A DNA stretch of 64,000 nucleotides, from positions 25,689 to 89,688 of the forward strand of contig JAXEIF010000014.1 in the NCBI GenBank assembly GCA_034120015.1. The letters are read 5' to 3'. The translations under genes were made by a program, and so were the position numbers. Under the pieces are notes generated by a model that worked only from the letters and a program-made list of their open reading frames with translations, was not told the origin of the DNA and made no database searches. The DNA comes from CALXOJ01 sp034120015 (GTDB taxonomy: Bacteria > Spirochaetota > Spirochaetia > JAFGXN01). Positions 7,789 through 16,805 of this stretch are shown here, piece by piece. Each line of letters begins with the position of its first letter. Positions within the stretch are counted from its first letter, which is position 1.

Positions 7789-8514
7789 ATGGACACACAA
7801 CACTCCCGCACCGCTCTTCTGCTGGGAACGGAAGGAGAGACGAAACTGAAGAATGCTTTTGTCACCGTTGTCGGACTCGGTGCCGTCGGCGGTTTTGCGC
7901 TGGAAGCCCTGGCCCGATCGGGGATCGGCCGTTTAAGACTGGTCGATTTCGACCGTTTCGAAGAGAGCAACCTCAACCGTCAGATTCTGGCTACAACCGA
8001 AAGTCTCGGCCGCCCGAAAACCGAAATTGCCGACGAACGGCTGCGCCTGATTGCCCCCGGGACCGAAACCGAAATCCGCACTCTCTTTTTTTCGAAAGAG
8101 ACCGCCGACGGGGTTTTATTGCCGAAACCGGATGCGGTGATTGACGCAATCGATTCGCTCGAAGCCAAGGCCGATTTGATTGAAGCCTGCGTTCGCCGCG
8201 GGATTCCCGTATTCTCTTCGATGGGAGCGGCTTTACGAACCGATGCCGATGCCGTCCGCACCGGAAATCTTTTTAAAACGGAAGTCTGCCCGCTGGCACG
8301 AAAATTGCGGACCCTTTTACGGCAACGGGGGGTGTCCGCTCCCGTTTTCTGCGTCTACTCCGTACAGCCGCCGGTTGCCGCTATCGGAAACAGGACAGAG
8401 ACAGACGAACCGGGAAGCCGCCGCCCCCTGGGAAGTCTGTCAACACTGCCGGCAATTTTCGGATTACGGCTGGCGCACGAAGTCATCATGCGCATTGCCG
8501 AAGACCGGCTCTGA
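7789..8514 (+). CDS. tcdA: tRNA threonylcarbamoyladenosine dehydratase (TcdA/CsdL)
   Basis: 241-residue cytoplasmic ThiF/E1-superfamily protein. It begins with the family's typical 'R...L.G.E...KL' block, followed by the nucleotide-binding loop VVGLGAVGG (about residues 28-36), the ESNLNRQ segment (about 64-70) that contacts ATP, and the LGRPKTE motif. TcdA uses ATP to dehydrate t6A37 in ANN-decoding tRNAs to its cyclic form. The length matches the family (about 240-270). No CsdA/CsdE partner genes are next to it. There is no Shine-Dalgarno site; the -10 hexamer ends six bases before ATG. Confidence 0.9.
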   Translation: MDTQHSRTALLLGTEGETKLKNAFVTVVGLGAVGGFALEALARSGIGRLRLVDFDRFEESNLNRQILATTESLGRPKTEIADERLRLIAPGTETEIRTLFFSKETADGVLLPKPDAVIDAIDSLEAKADLIEACVRRGIPVFSSMGAALRTDADAVRTGNLFKTEVCPLARKLRTLLRQRGVSAPVFCVYSVQPPVAAIGNRTETDEPGSRRPLGSLSTLPAIFGLRLAHEVIMRIAEDRL

Positions 8515-8572
8515 AACCGTCGGTCGCCCGACCGGGCGGTCATACCGGCAGCGCTTCGCCTCTCTTGCCGGA

Positions 8573-9796
8573 CTACCGCCGGGACATCGGCGGAAAATCG
8601 GGGTCATCGGTAACGGAACGAACCGAATCGGAAGACTGCGGCTCACCGCCGATACGAAAATCAAACAAAACCTGCAGCAGAGAATCCCATGCCTGTGTTC
8701 TGAAATTCCACCCGCCCCAATAATAAACCCGGAAGGCATAACGGTCCCGCGGAGAAACCTTTCCTTTTATAAATGAAGGAAAGGAAGGTGCCCCGCTTTC
8801 GAAAAAGAAAGCCCCTCCCGCTTTGAGACCGAAAACATGATTGCGGTCATAATATGACGAATCACGATACCAGTAATGAGCCGCCAGCATCAGTTCTCCC
8901 CGCGCTGTCAGATCGCTTTTAAAACCGACAGCCTGGGAAAGATAGCAGTCTCTGTTCCCGTTATACCCTTCAATGACATCGCCGTAGTTGAAAAACGTAT
9001 CGCTAAAAAGTCGAAATGAATATTTTTGGGGCGGATTTTCCATCAGTCGAAGAAAATCATATTCTCCGTAAACCGTCGTCCGCGAGGAAATTTCTCCCCA
9101 TTTTTCTCCGAACGAAATATGAGGCAACGCCTGCTGCCGGACATACCAGCGATATCCTTTTTCCCGATAGCGGCTTCCGAGTGCAACCGAAGTGCCGAAA
9201 CGATGCGAATACCAGAACGGAAGCGATGTCACCATAAGATATTCCAGTCCGAAAGAAACGAAAAGATTGTCTGCCGGGAAAAATAAATTCTCCCACTCCA
9301 ATCCGAAACGAAAACGGTTCAGCATACCCCAAAAAAATCCGAAATCACGCCCGCCGGTAAAATCGGTCGATGTATAATCCTGATTGAAATAATTACCGGC
9401 ACCGATTTTTTCCGGTTCGTCGAGTCGCGTCTGTACATCAAAAACAAAAGAAATTTCGCTGCGGTAAAAATCGACAGGTTCTACCGCCGTCAGAAAACGA
9501 AATCTGTTTAGGACAGAAACGGAATCGTCATAAAGATAAAGAGGATTCGGTTTCAGTGACGCATCCTCGAAATTGACACCGGTATCGAGCGAATAAGAAA
9601 ACGCAATCCAAAACGGTACGGAAGCAGTTGTTTGCATTGATCCGGATTGCCCGTTCTCTCCGCTGCCGGATTCATCAAAAGGGACGCTGCTTTCGGGAAC
9701 CGCTTCGCCGGTATCCGAATCGGATAAAGGTGCCTGAGCAAAAAGCGATACGGAAAAACCGGTCAGTAAAACAGCAAAAAATCTTTTAAACTTCAT
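8573..9796 (-). CDS. Predicted outer-membrane beta-barrel protein, paralogue 2
   Basis: About 407 residues. The start at 9796 is chosen for its GGGTAAGGAT ribosome site and the signal peptide MKFKRFFAVLLTGFSVSLFA. After a Gly/Ser-rich linker it shows the same layout as the protein at 4326-5468, including the VNFEDASLKPNPLYLYDDS block, a series of alternating aromatic strands and a WDSLLQVLFDFRIGG end. It contains no known catalytic motif. It is monocistronic or follows the EEP-fold gene (22 bases upstream). The pair probably arose by duplication. Whether they are porins or substrate-binding barrels cannot be decided from sequence. Confidence 0.6.
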   Translation of the reverse strand: MKFKRFFAVLLTGFSVSLFAQAPLSDSDTGEAVPESSVPFDESGSGENGQSGSMQTTASVPFWIAFSYSLDTGVNFEDASLKPNPLYLYDDSVSVLNRFRFLTAVEPVDFYRSEISFVFDVQTRLDEPEKIGAGNYFNQDYTSTDFTGGRDFGFFWGMLNRFRFGLEWENLFFPADNLFVSFGLEYLMVTSLPFWYSHRFGTSVALGSRYREKGYRWYVRQQALPHISFGEKWGEISSRTTVYGEYDFLRLMENPPQKYSFRLFSDTFFNYGDVIEGYNGNRDCYLSQAVGFKSDLTARGELMLAAHYWYRDSSYYDRNHVFGLKAGGAFFFESGAPSFPSFIKGKVSPRDRYAFRVYYWGGWNFRTQAWDSLLQVLFDFRIGGEPQSSDSVRSVTDDPDFPPMSRR

Positions 9797-9817
9797 TATC
9801 CTTACCCCTGACAAAAA

Positions 9818-10822
9818 TTAAAAATTGATATCGGCTGTCAGTCCGAAATGATCGGATACCGGAAAACCGTTTTCGGGAACATCATGAAAACAGAGCCGGC
9901 ACGATTCGATTTGTCCGAATCCGCGTGCCCACAGATAATCAATCCGGCGGGGTCTCAGTTCATCGATATCGTGGTACGTATCGTACAGCCGCGGCTTTTT
10001 TAATTCGGATTCTTCGGTATAGTAACGCGAAATATTCGTATTTTGCAGCGGATCCCACGTGTATCCGTCGCCTTCTCCGGCGGCGGCAAACAGATCGGTC
10101 CAGCCGGCATTTTTAATCATTCGAATCGATTCCCAATCGGGACCGGCATTGAAATCGCCGCCGACAACAACCGGCATATCGGACGAAAACTGCCGCTCGA
10201 GAAAGGAAAGCAACCGGGATGCTTCCCTGCGTTTCAAAACGGCATCCTCTTCCAACTGTTTTTCGGCAGACATTACATCGGCGGCCCGGAATCCGCGACG
10301 GGAAGCGACCATTGTCAAAGCCGTTTGATCCGAAGCACTGCCTTTCCATTCGGGGCAGGCCAGCCAGTGGGTCACTACCGCGCCGAAAGGCCGACCGTCA
10401 CCGCTTCGGAGTCTGACGGCAACCGCCTGCGTGAGGTTCCCGGTATGAAACGAGGCATAATTTGTCACAAAACCTTTACCGGCCAGATGAACCCGACCGA
10501 CCGGCTCCATTTCCAGCTCGGGTCGGGCCAGAATCACATCGGCTTCCCTTAAATTAACGGGAAATCCGATCCGTCCGATTTTCACCCCGGACACGCCGAT
10601 ATGTCCGACCGCATCCATTTTCAATGCCCGTCTCAGACGATCCGTCTGTGCGGGAACCGGGTTCACTTCATTCAGAAAAACGACATCGGCATCGAGAGAT
10701 TTCAGTCCCTCGATCAGAATTTCCTCCCGCCTGCGCCGATCCGCTTCCGGTTCGAAATATCCGAGGCGGATCTTTCCCCGATAATTAAAACCAGACCAGA
10801 TATTTAACGTCACAAAACGCAT
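9818..10822 (-). CDS. Endonuclease/exonuclease/phosphatase-family protein
   Basis: 334 residues without signal peptide. EEP-fold landmarks are in order: MRFVTLNIWSG (Asn metal ligand), DADVVFLNEVNP (catalytic Glu of the metal site), VVGGDFNAGPD (Asp-x-Asn pair) and the final VSDHFGLTADI (Ser-Asp-His). The superfamily covers Mg2+-dependent phosphodiesterases acting on DNA, phosphoinositides or sphingomyelin; the substrate here is unknown. The ATG overlaps the stop of the DUF6485 gene by one base (TAATG), so the two form a coupled operon. An additional internal loop between about residues 165 and 200 is not typical of ExoIII. Confidence 0.85.
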   Translation of the reverse strand: MRFVTLNIWSGFNYRGKIRLGYFEPEADRRRREEILIEGLKSLDADVVFLNEVNPVPAQTDRLRRALKMDAVGHIGVSGVKIGRIGFPVNLREADVILARPELEMEPVGRVHLAGKGFVTNYASFHTGNLTQAVAVRLRSGDGRPFGAVVTHWLACPEWKGSASDQTALTMVASRRGFRAADVMSAEKQLEEDAVLKRREASRLLSFLERQFSSDMPVVVGGDFNAGPDWESIRMIKNAGWTDLFAAAGEGDGYTWDPLQNTNISRYYTEESELKKPRLYDTYHDIDELRPRRIDYLWARGFGQIESCRLCFHDVPENGFPVSDHFGLTADINF

Positions 10823-11016
10823 TATTTCAGTTCCAAACCGCGGTCACGGCACAGCATTTCCAGACTGCGGTCGTAAGTCGCCTCCGCTTCGGGAGAAAAA
10901 AAACATCCGGGAAGCCCCTCGTTATGATCGCGATGATGAGCCACACATTCACAGCAGATTCCGTGCCGGGGACAGTCGTATGTACAGGGGCACGGCCGAT
11001 GATTATTGCACGCCAT
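10822..11016 (-). CDS. DUF6485 cysteine-rich small protein
   Basis: 64 residues with seven cysteines, starting MACNNHRPCPCTYDCPRHGI and followed by CCECVAHHRDHNEGLPGCFF. This Cys pattern with the CxECxxxHR core and LPGCFF ending is that of DUF6485, small proteins expected to bind zinc or an iron-sulfur cluster; the function is not established. The ribosome site GAGGAG lies 6 bases upstream. A sigma70 promoter (11035-11063) precedes it, and it is translationally coupled to the EEP-family gene. Confidence 0.85.
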   Translation of the reverse strand: MACNNHRPCPCTYDCPRHGICCECVAHHRDHNEGLPGCFFSPEAEATYDRSLEMLCRDRGLELK

Positions 11017-11034
11017 AAAATCTCCTCGGTGATT

Positions 11035-11063
11035 ATTTTAAAATATAATTTTTGAAGTGTCAA
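11035..11063 (-). promoter_or_regulatory. Promoter of the DUF6485-EEP operon
   Basis: TTGACA (complement of 11058-11063), 17-base spacer, TAAAAT (complement of 11035-11040). A second, divergent TTGACA (11075-11080) with a weak TTCAAT -10 (11098-11103) probably serves the M16 peptidase gene. Confidence 0.7.
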
Positions 11064-11131
11064 ATTTTTTACTCTTGACAGAGCCGAAAAAATTTATTTC
11101 AATTGAACCATATATTTTTGGGAGAAAATTT

Positions 11132-14020
11132 ATGAAAAAGATGCTTTCTATTTTGTTACTCTTACCGGTAATTATGCTCCTCTTCTCCTGCGAAAAAGAG
11201 CAGGGATTACCGGAAATCGGTACAAACGAAGCCGGTGTGACTTACTATGTCAAAGCCAACCGGACGCCGGAACAGAAGGCTTACCTGCAACTGGCAGTGA
11301 AAGCCGGCAGCTGCAACGAAGCGGAAGATCAGCGCGGTCTGGCTCATTTTATCGAACATATGGCTTTCAACGGAACGCAAAGCTATGAGGGAAAAGAACT
11401 GGTGGCTTTTCTCGAATCGATGGGAGTGGCTTTCGGTCCGGAGCTGAACGCATACACTTCTTACAACGAAACCGTTTACGAACTGGAAGTTCCGACAGCC
11501 AAACCGGAACTTCTGAACGAAGCGATCAACATTCTGCAGGAATGGGCTTTTTCCGTCACTCTTGCGGAAGATCAGATTGAAAAAGAACGGGGCATTATTG
11601 CGGAAGAAAAACGCCTGCGCAATACGGCTTCTTACCGTTCTTTCCGTAAAATGACGGCCGCTCTTTTCGGCGATTCACTTTACACCGCACGGGAACCCAT
11701 CGGCACCGATATCGTTATCAAAACCGCACCGCGTCAGAGGCTGGTTGATTTTTACCGCAGCTGGTACCGGCCGGAAAATATGGCTGTTTTTGTTGTCGGC
11801 GATATCGACGAAGCGGCGGTCGTTACCCGCCTGCAGTCGTTTGCACCTCAGCCCGCCGCCCCTCAAAGCGCACAGCCGCTGACCGAAACGGCGACCGTCG
11901 GCAAGACTGCTGCCGCCTCCGCCGCAAACGGGGGTGCCGATTTGCCGAACCCGGCGGCTGACGGCGAAGCGCCGGCTCTGCCCCACCCCGACTTAACGGT
12001 TCCGTTTGACGGGAAACGGCGCATCACCGCGTTTGCCGATCCGGAACTGACGGCGGCCGCTTTCACGGTGTGGCATAAATACGAACCGCGTCCGCTGATT
12101 AACGAGGAAGATTACCGTCTTAACCTGATTTACCGTCTGGCAGCCACCGTTTTTTCGCAAACGGTTCAGGACATGATCTTGTCGGGTGAAAGCGACCTGA
12201 TTTCGTTTTCCGCCTACACAGGTTCCTATGTACGCACTCTGTCCGTTTTCGGTGCCGAAATGAGTTTACCCGAAAACCGGATTGAAAAAGCGCTGACTCA
12301 GTTTATCTCCGTTGCCAAAGGTTTCCGATCGGGTCTGTGCGACAATGCCAAACTGGAACGGGCAAAACAGGCACTTCTGACCGAGGCAGATGCCGCAGAG
12401 GCCAATATCCCGACGTACGAATCTCTCGCTTATCTGAACTGGTATAAAGACGACTGGCTGAACGGACACAAAACCGTTTCGGTCGCCTCTTACGTCGACC
12501 GCATTCGCCGGATTGTTCCGTCGGTCACCCTTTCCGAATTAAACGGTGCTTTCGCGGAACTCCTCGCCGATGCCGACACCGTCTTTTCTCTCAGCGCACC
12601 GTCGCTTCCCTTTCCGACCGACGACGCGGAGATTCTGATCGGACGGCTGCTGGACGAAACCGAACCGGTTATGCCGGCATCCGCCGGATCCGAGACCCTC
12701 TTTTTCCCTTACGAGCCGAAACAGGGAACCATTACCGATAAACAGTATTTCAAAGAAGTCGAAAGTTACCGGTATACCCTCTCGAACGGAGTGACCGTCT
12801 GGGCACGTCCTTCGTCCTATAAAAAGGATTATGTTGAAATGAGTGCCCTTCAGAACGGAGGACTCTCCCTGGCCTCGAAAGCCGAGTACACTTCGGCGCT
12901 GCTGACGTCCGACTGGTTAAATCGGGGCGGACTGGGCGCGATGAATGCTTCCGAACTGAAAGCCTATCTGGAAACGCGAAACGCATCCTGCTCCGTTTCG
13001 ATTGACAATCTGACCCACGGTTTTAACGGTTACTCGGCAGCAAAAGATCTCGAAACCCTTTTTCAAATGATTTACCTCTACCTGATGCAGCCCAATCCCG
13101 ACGAAACATCGTTTCGGACGGTTCAAAAAGCAGCTGTCGAGAATGCCGAAAAGCGGGCCAACGATCCGACGGAAACCTTTTTCCTTCGGGTCAACGAACG
13201 TCTTCATAACGGCAATTTCCGCTATCTTCCGCCGACTGCAGACGAACTGAGGGAAGCCGACAGCGAAACATCTCTGGCCTTTTACCGACGCCTTTTCGGA
13301 GGCCGGGGCTTCACCTTTATTTTCGCGGGCGACTTCAAGCCGAAAACTCTGGAGAATTATCTCACCCGCTATCTGGCCTCAATCGAATTCGAAAGAGACC
13401 CTCTCCGTTACGATTTGTCCGTTTACGCACCGATTCCGACGGAAGCCATGGCCGACACGGTTTTGAAAGGCAGCGAACCGAAATCGATTGTGCAAATTCT
13501 GTTTGTAAACGACGAACCGTTTTCAATCGAAGCTTCGGAAGAAGCATCCGCTCTGGGATCCGTTATCGATATGATGCTGCGGGATCAGATTCGGGAAGAA
13601 TCCTCCGGGGCCTACGCCACTCAGGGATACGCATACCTCTCCCGCCTTCCGTTCGAACAGTCGCTGACAGCCGCCGCCTTTTTCTGCGATCCGCAACGGG
13701 TCGAAGAACTTCTGGAGCAGACTCGGACGGAGCTCAAAGCACTTTCGGAAGGAACACTGAATCTCAATTATCTGAAAAACCACATTGAAATCGAAAAAAA
13801 CAACCTGAAAGCCGCCCGGCAAACCAACAGCTATTGGCGGGAACAGCTGATACGACATATTCAGGGAACGGTCACCCTTGCCGATATTGCCGGACGGGAA
13901 GACGCGCTGACGGCCGTCACCCCGGAACGGATTAAAGCCGCAGCAGCACGGTGGCTGCGGTCCGAAAAAATGAAAATTTTCATTTTGAAACCGGAAACGG
14001 ACGCCGGATCATCCGACTGA
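11132..14020 (+). CDS. M16-family zinc metallopeptidase lipoprotein (pitrilysin-like)
   Basis: About 962 residues. The start at 11132 follows GGGAGA and gives a lipoprotein signal (MKKMLSILLLLPVIMLLFSC, Cys20). The inverted zinc motif H72-x2-E75-H76 sits in AHFIEHMAFNG, with the third ligand Glu expected in NEAINILQEW..(about 145-160), so the N-terminal M16 domain looks catalytically complete. A Pro/Ala-rich linker (about 235-280) leads to the second inactive M16 domain, then a second M16 pair (about 520-960) without the HxxEH motif. Such proteins degrade peptides in the periplasm or at the envelope. A good terminator follows at 14036. Confidence 0.92.
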   Translation: MKKMLSILLLLPVIMLLFSCEKEQGLPEIGTNEAGVTYYVKANRTPEQKAYLQLAVKAGSCNEAEDQRGLAHFIEHMAFNGTQSYEGKELVAFLESMGVAFGPELNAYTSYNETVYELEVPTAKPELLNEAINILQEWAFSVTLAEDQIEKERGIIAEEKRLRNTASYRSFRKMTAALFGDSLYTAREPIGTDIVIKTAPRQRLVDFYRSWYRPENMAVFVVGDIDEAAVVTRLQSFAPQPAAPQSAQPLTETATVGKTAAASAANGGADLPNPAADGEAPALPHPDLTVPFDGKRRITAFADPELTAAAFTVWHKYEPRPLINEEDYRLNLIYRLAATVFSQTVQDMILSGESDLISFSAYTGSYVRTLSVFGAEMSLPENRIEKALTQFISVAKGFRSGLCDNAKLERAKQALLTEADAAEANIPTYESLAYLNWYKDDWLNGHKTVSVASYVDRIRRIVPSVTLSELNGAFAELLADADTVFSLSAPSLPFPTDDAEILIGRLLDETEPVMPASAGSETLFFPYEPKQGTITDKQYFKEVESYRYTLSNGVTVWARPSSYKKDYVEMSALQNGGLSLASKAEYTSALLTSDWLNRGGLGAMNASELKAYLETRNASCSVSIDNLTHGFNGYSAAKDLETLFQMIYLYLMQPNPDETSFRTVQKAAVENAEKRANDPTETFFLRVNERLHNGNFRYLPPTADELREADSETSLAFYRRLFGGRGFTFIFAGDFKPKTLENYLTRYLASIEFERDPLRYDLSVYAPIPTEAMADTVLKGSEPKSIVQILFVNDEPFSIEASEEASALGSVIDMMLRDQIREESSGAYATQGYAYLSRLPFEQSLTAAAFFCDPQRVEELLEQTRTELKALSEGTLNLNYLKNHIEIEKNNLKAARQTNSYWREQLIRHIQGTVTLADIAGREDALTAVTPERIKAAAARWLRSEKMKIFILKPETDAGSSD

Positions 14021-14035
14021 CGGCTCCCGATACAT

Positions 14036-14061
14036 AAAACAGCCCCGGAAGGGGCTGTTTT
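14036..14061. terminator. Bidirectional intrinsic terminator
   Basis: AAAACAGCCCC-GGAA-GGGGCTGTTTT, an 11-base stem with A- and T-rich flanks, lies between two convergent genes and can serve both the M16 gene and the cyclase gene. Confidence 0.9.
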
Positions 14062-14077
14062 ATGTAATACACCCAAT

Positions 14078-16027
14078 TTATTTTCCGTCCGGTTTTTCGT
14101 ATGCCTTAAAAATTCCCTTTCCGCCCTGTTTGGCTTCATACAAGGCAGCATCGGCCGCTTCGGTTAAATCATTGCTGTCAAAACAGGCGCCGCAGCACGA
14201 AGCATATCCGCCCGACATCCCGACGGAAATGACGGTACCGTCCGTCAGTGTCGCCGTTGTATTCAGCGAACGCCGGTAAACGGAACGGATAATTTCTTCC
14301 GCTTCCGAAGCTTCATAACCGTAAAACAGAACAATAAACTCATCGCTGCCGATTCTGGCCGTAATCCGCCGTTCCGCACCGCAGCAATCGAGCATCCGCG
14401 CAGCCGCCTTAATGGCAATATCGCCGTTGGCATGTCCGTATCTGTCGTTGATTTCTTTCAAATTGTCGATATCGACAAAAAGAATTGTGATGTTTTTTAC
14501 CGGCGCTGCGTTTTCCGTTTTCAGTTTTTCGACCGCATTCGAATAGCCCCGCCTGTTCAACAGTCCTGTCAGCACGTCATAGTCCCGGTCATGCTCGATT
14601 TTCTGTTTTTCCAGAATTTGTTCCGTTACGTCGGAAACAATACACACCGTGTTTCGTTCATCCGCAAACGGCATGATTTCGAGATAACTGACAGGATTGG
14701 ATGATGCCCTGTAAATATGACGGGCACTGTTGTACGGATTGGAAAAGATTCCGTCCATGTATTCAAGAAAGCGCTCTTTATCGTCTGTAATTTCCGCAAA
14801 TGCCCGGTCATCCAGCATCAGCAGCGTCTGTACCTTTCTGGTCGCTCTAACCCGTTTCATATCACTGTTGTACTCGTAAACCCCGATCATAACATTGGCC
14901 ATATCGAAAATTTTCGACAGCTTATCTGTATTGTTCAGTAAAGAATGAACCATGGAATTAATATGATCACTCAGTTTTTTAAATTCCGGCAGACTGACGA
15001 CATCTACAATCAAATCCAGATTTCCGGCCGCTATCAGTGAGAGATTTTCGATTACCGCATTAATTCCCCGTAAAATGTATCTGTCTATAAAAAAATAGAC
15101 GACATACAGCAAAAGAAGCATAATGATCAGCAGATAAACGGATATCATCGGTATATATGTCAGCAAGTCTTCATAGAGAATTTGTTTTGCCGCTACAACA
15201 CCGAGCAAAAGACCGTCCGATTCCTGAAAATAACCGAAAGAAGATGTTTTTCCTATTTTGACGGAAAACCCTCCTCTGTTTATCATTTTTTCGGGATGAT
15301 CGAAACCGACATCCGCCGCCTGTCTTCCCGTCAGCTTCGCATCCGTGCAGCCGACAATCAGGCCGGTTGCTTTATCGATAGCCAGCTGGATTTCTCCTTC
15401 GTTGTGAGAGACAATCGAAAAAAGATAAGAAAGTTCCATCAGCTTCTGCTGTTCCAGAATCTTACGGGGTTCGATCCCGACCTGAATGATATTTTTTCCG
15501 TCTTCCTGCCAGACACCGGAATACAGCATCAGCTTATTTTCTGCCGTATTGGGAACAATATCCTGACACAGCACAAGAGACCGGTCGTTTAGAAGAGGAA
15601 GAAAATACCGCATCTGCTCACCGGACTCGAAATTAAAACCGTAATACTGCGGAGTCGTTCCCGAATAAATTTCACCTTTTTCGTTCAGGATATGCAATTC
15701 GTCAACCTGCAGGAGAGAAGCTACTTTTTTCATTTCGGGAAGATTTCCGACAATCTGCGGATTATGTTGGATGATATAGGCAGCCGCTTTGGCTCTGACA
15801 ATGGCAACATCTCTTTGGGAATCTTTTAAGAGAGTCAGATTGGCATCATTCAGAGCAAGGGTCTCTTCAAGTTTTTCTATTTTAAGACGGGCTCCGCGAA
15901 TATAATTCCATCTGATATTATTAATCTGCATTGCCGTATTAATAATCAGAATGACAAGCACCGCAGCAAGCGTAACGCTCAACAGCCGAATCGTAATCAT
16001 TTTTTTCATAGAGACATTTCCCGACAT
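14078..16027 (-). CDS. Membrane sensor with GGDEF (GSDEF) diguanylate-cyclase domain
   Basis: 649 residues; the start at 16027 has an AAGAGGGG site. Layout: first membrane segment (about 10-30), a large extracytoplasmic sensor region with a dCache-like pattern (about 31-290), second membrane segment (about 293-317), HAMP-like linker, a PAS-like stretch (about 370-470) and a GGDEF domain from DYDVLTGLLNRRGY to the C terminus. The active-site signature is GSDEF at 560-564 instead of GGDEF, while the metal-binding FVDIDNLKEIND and the domain end DAALYEAKQGGKG are intact. The RxxD inhibitory site is absent. Either a cyclase tolerant of Ser in the loop or a c-di-GMP-pathway regulator. A hairpin lies in its leader (16057-16081). 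Confidence 0.88.
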   Translation of the reverse strand: MSGNVSMKKMITIRLLSVTLAAVLVILIINTAMQINNIRWNYIRGARLKIEKLEETLALNDANLTLLKDSQRDVAIVRAKAAAYIIQHNPQIVGNLPEMKKVASLLQVDELHILNEKGEIYSGTTPQYYGFNFESGEQMRYFLPLLNDRSLVLCQDIVPNTAENKLMLYSGVWQEDGKNIIQVGIEPRKILEQQKLMELSYLFSIVSHNEGEIQLAIDKATGLIVGCTDAKLTGRQAADVGFDHPEKMINRGGFSVKIGKTSSFGYFQESDGLLLGVVAAKQILYEDLLTYIPMISVYLLIIMLLLLYVVYFFIDRYILRGINAVIENLSLIAAGNLDLIVDVVSLPEFKKLSDHINSMVHSLLNNTDKLSKIFDMANVMIGVYEYNSDMKRVRATRKVQTLLMLDDRAFAEITDDKERFLEYMDGIFSNPYNSARHIYRASSNPVSYLEIMPFADERNTVCIVSDVTEQILEKQKIEHDRDYDVLTGLLNRRGYSNAVEKLKTENAAPVKNITILFVDIDNLKEINDRYGHANGDIAIKAAARMLDCCGAERRITARIGSDEFIVLFYGYEASEAEEIIRSVYRRSLNTTATLTDGTVISVGMSGGYASCCGACFDSNDLTEAADAALYEAKQGGKGIFKAYEKPDGK

Positions 16028-16056
16028 AAACCCCTCTTAAACAACCGAAAAAGAAT

Positions 16057-16081
16057 AACAGACCCGTATTCAGGGTCTGTT
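16057..16081 (-). other. Stable hairpin in the leader of the GGDEF gene
   Basis: AACAGACCC-7-base loop-GGGTCTGTT. On the minus strand it is followed by ATTCTTTTTC and then by the gene's ribosome site 20 bases on. It can be the terminator of the upstream lipoprotein gene or an attenuator for the cyclase gene. No c-di-GMP riboswitch consensus was recognised in 16082-16208. Confidence 0.55.
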
Positions 16082-16208
16082 TCACTCTTTTTCTGCTTTA
16101 ACCGCAGTCAGTGCCGACGGTCTCCGGAAAAATATCGGAAATCGGAAACGGCCTCTCAAAAACAGACAAAATCACGAAAAGGCAAAGCAGATCTTTTTTA
16201 TCCTCCGG

Positions 16209-16655
16209 CTACCGACCCGTTTCGGCTGCCGATTCTGCAGAAATTGCATCGGCAACTTCATCGGCCGCCGCCCGAATTTGATTTTCTTTATAACAGCCGC
16301 AGATAAAAAGAAAAGAAATTCCGACGCTGAAAGGAGACCGGATTTCTTCTTCTCCGACAGTCAGAGATACGGGAGTCCATGTACCGTCGTTTTCTTTCGC
16401 AAAAACAAACGCACTTTTCTGCTGTCCGGCACCCTCTTTCCAGTCAAACAAACCTTCCACAGTCACGAAAGCTGTTCCGTCCTCATCTGTCGAAGAGGTC
16501 CATACGGTTTCTTCAAAAACGGATTCGAACACAGCTCCGTATGTCACATCGGGTTCCTTTGTATCGACAGGTGCATTTTTCAGTTCTTCGGTAAGAATAT
16601 CTTTACATCCCACAAAAGCAAAAACCGTTATAATCAATAAAAATAATTTTTTCAT
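16209..16655 (-). CDS. Small lipoprotein of unknown function
   Basis: About 148 residues from the Met at 16655, which has an AAGGAG site and gives the signal MKKLFLLIITVFAFVGC (Cys17). The mature part has a lipocalin-like feel (VTYGAVFESVFEETVWTSS, later GTWTPVSLTVG) and an acidic Ala/Glu-rich tail. No family recognised. It sits upstream of the cyclase gene with 180 bases and a hairpin between them, and diverges from the YhhQ gene. Confidence 0.55.
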   Translation of the reverse strand: MKKLFLLIITVFAFVGCKDILTEELKNAPVDTKEPDVTYGAVFESVFEETVWTSSTDEDGTAFVTVEGLFDWKEGAGQQKSAFVFAKENDGTWTPVSLTVGEEEIRSPFSVGISFLFICGCYKENQIRAAADEVADAISAESAAETGR

Positions 16656-16767
16656 AAAACAATATCTCCTTTTTATTTTCGTTTCATTATTAAATAAAAA
16701 CACAAAAACTGTCAATAAATTACATTAAAACACTGATTTTTTTTTAAAAGTCTGGTACATTACTTTC

Positions 16768-16800
16768 TGCGGTGCCGGAAAACCCGCACAAAACCGGAGG
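16768..16800 (+). promoter_or_regulatory. preQ1-I-like riboswitch overlapping the Shine-Dalgarno site of yhhQ
   Basis: An H-type pseudoknot can be drawn by eye. P1 is TGCGG (16768-16772) with CCGCA (16784-16788). P2 is CCGG (16775-16778) with CCGG (16794-16797), the second strand running into the GGAGG ribosome site (16796-16800). A single C (16783) before the P1 3' strand corresponds to the ligand-pairing C, and an A-rich loop CAAAA (16789-16793) connects P1 and P2. This order and the ACAAAAC tail resemble preQ1-I riboswitches, and the gene controlled imports queuosine precursors. Ligand binding would hide the ribosome site. Confidence 0.62.
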
Positions 16801-16805
16801 TTTTT

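Noticed and set aside
8522..8541. GGTCGCCC-GACC-GGGCGGTC hairpin after tcdA
   Set aside because: Stable stem but no T-run on either strand, so not called a terminator; may still influence 3' ends.
16082..16208. Possible c-di-GMP riboswitch upstream of the GGDEF gene
   Set aside because: None of the conserved GEMM core bases were found in the leader.
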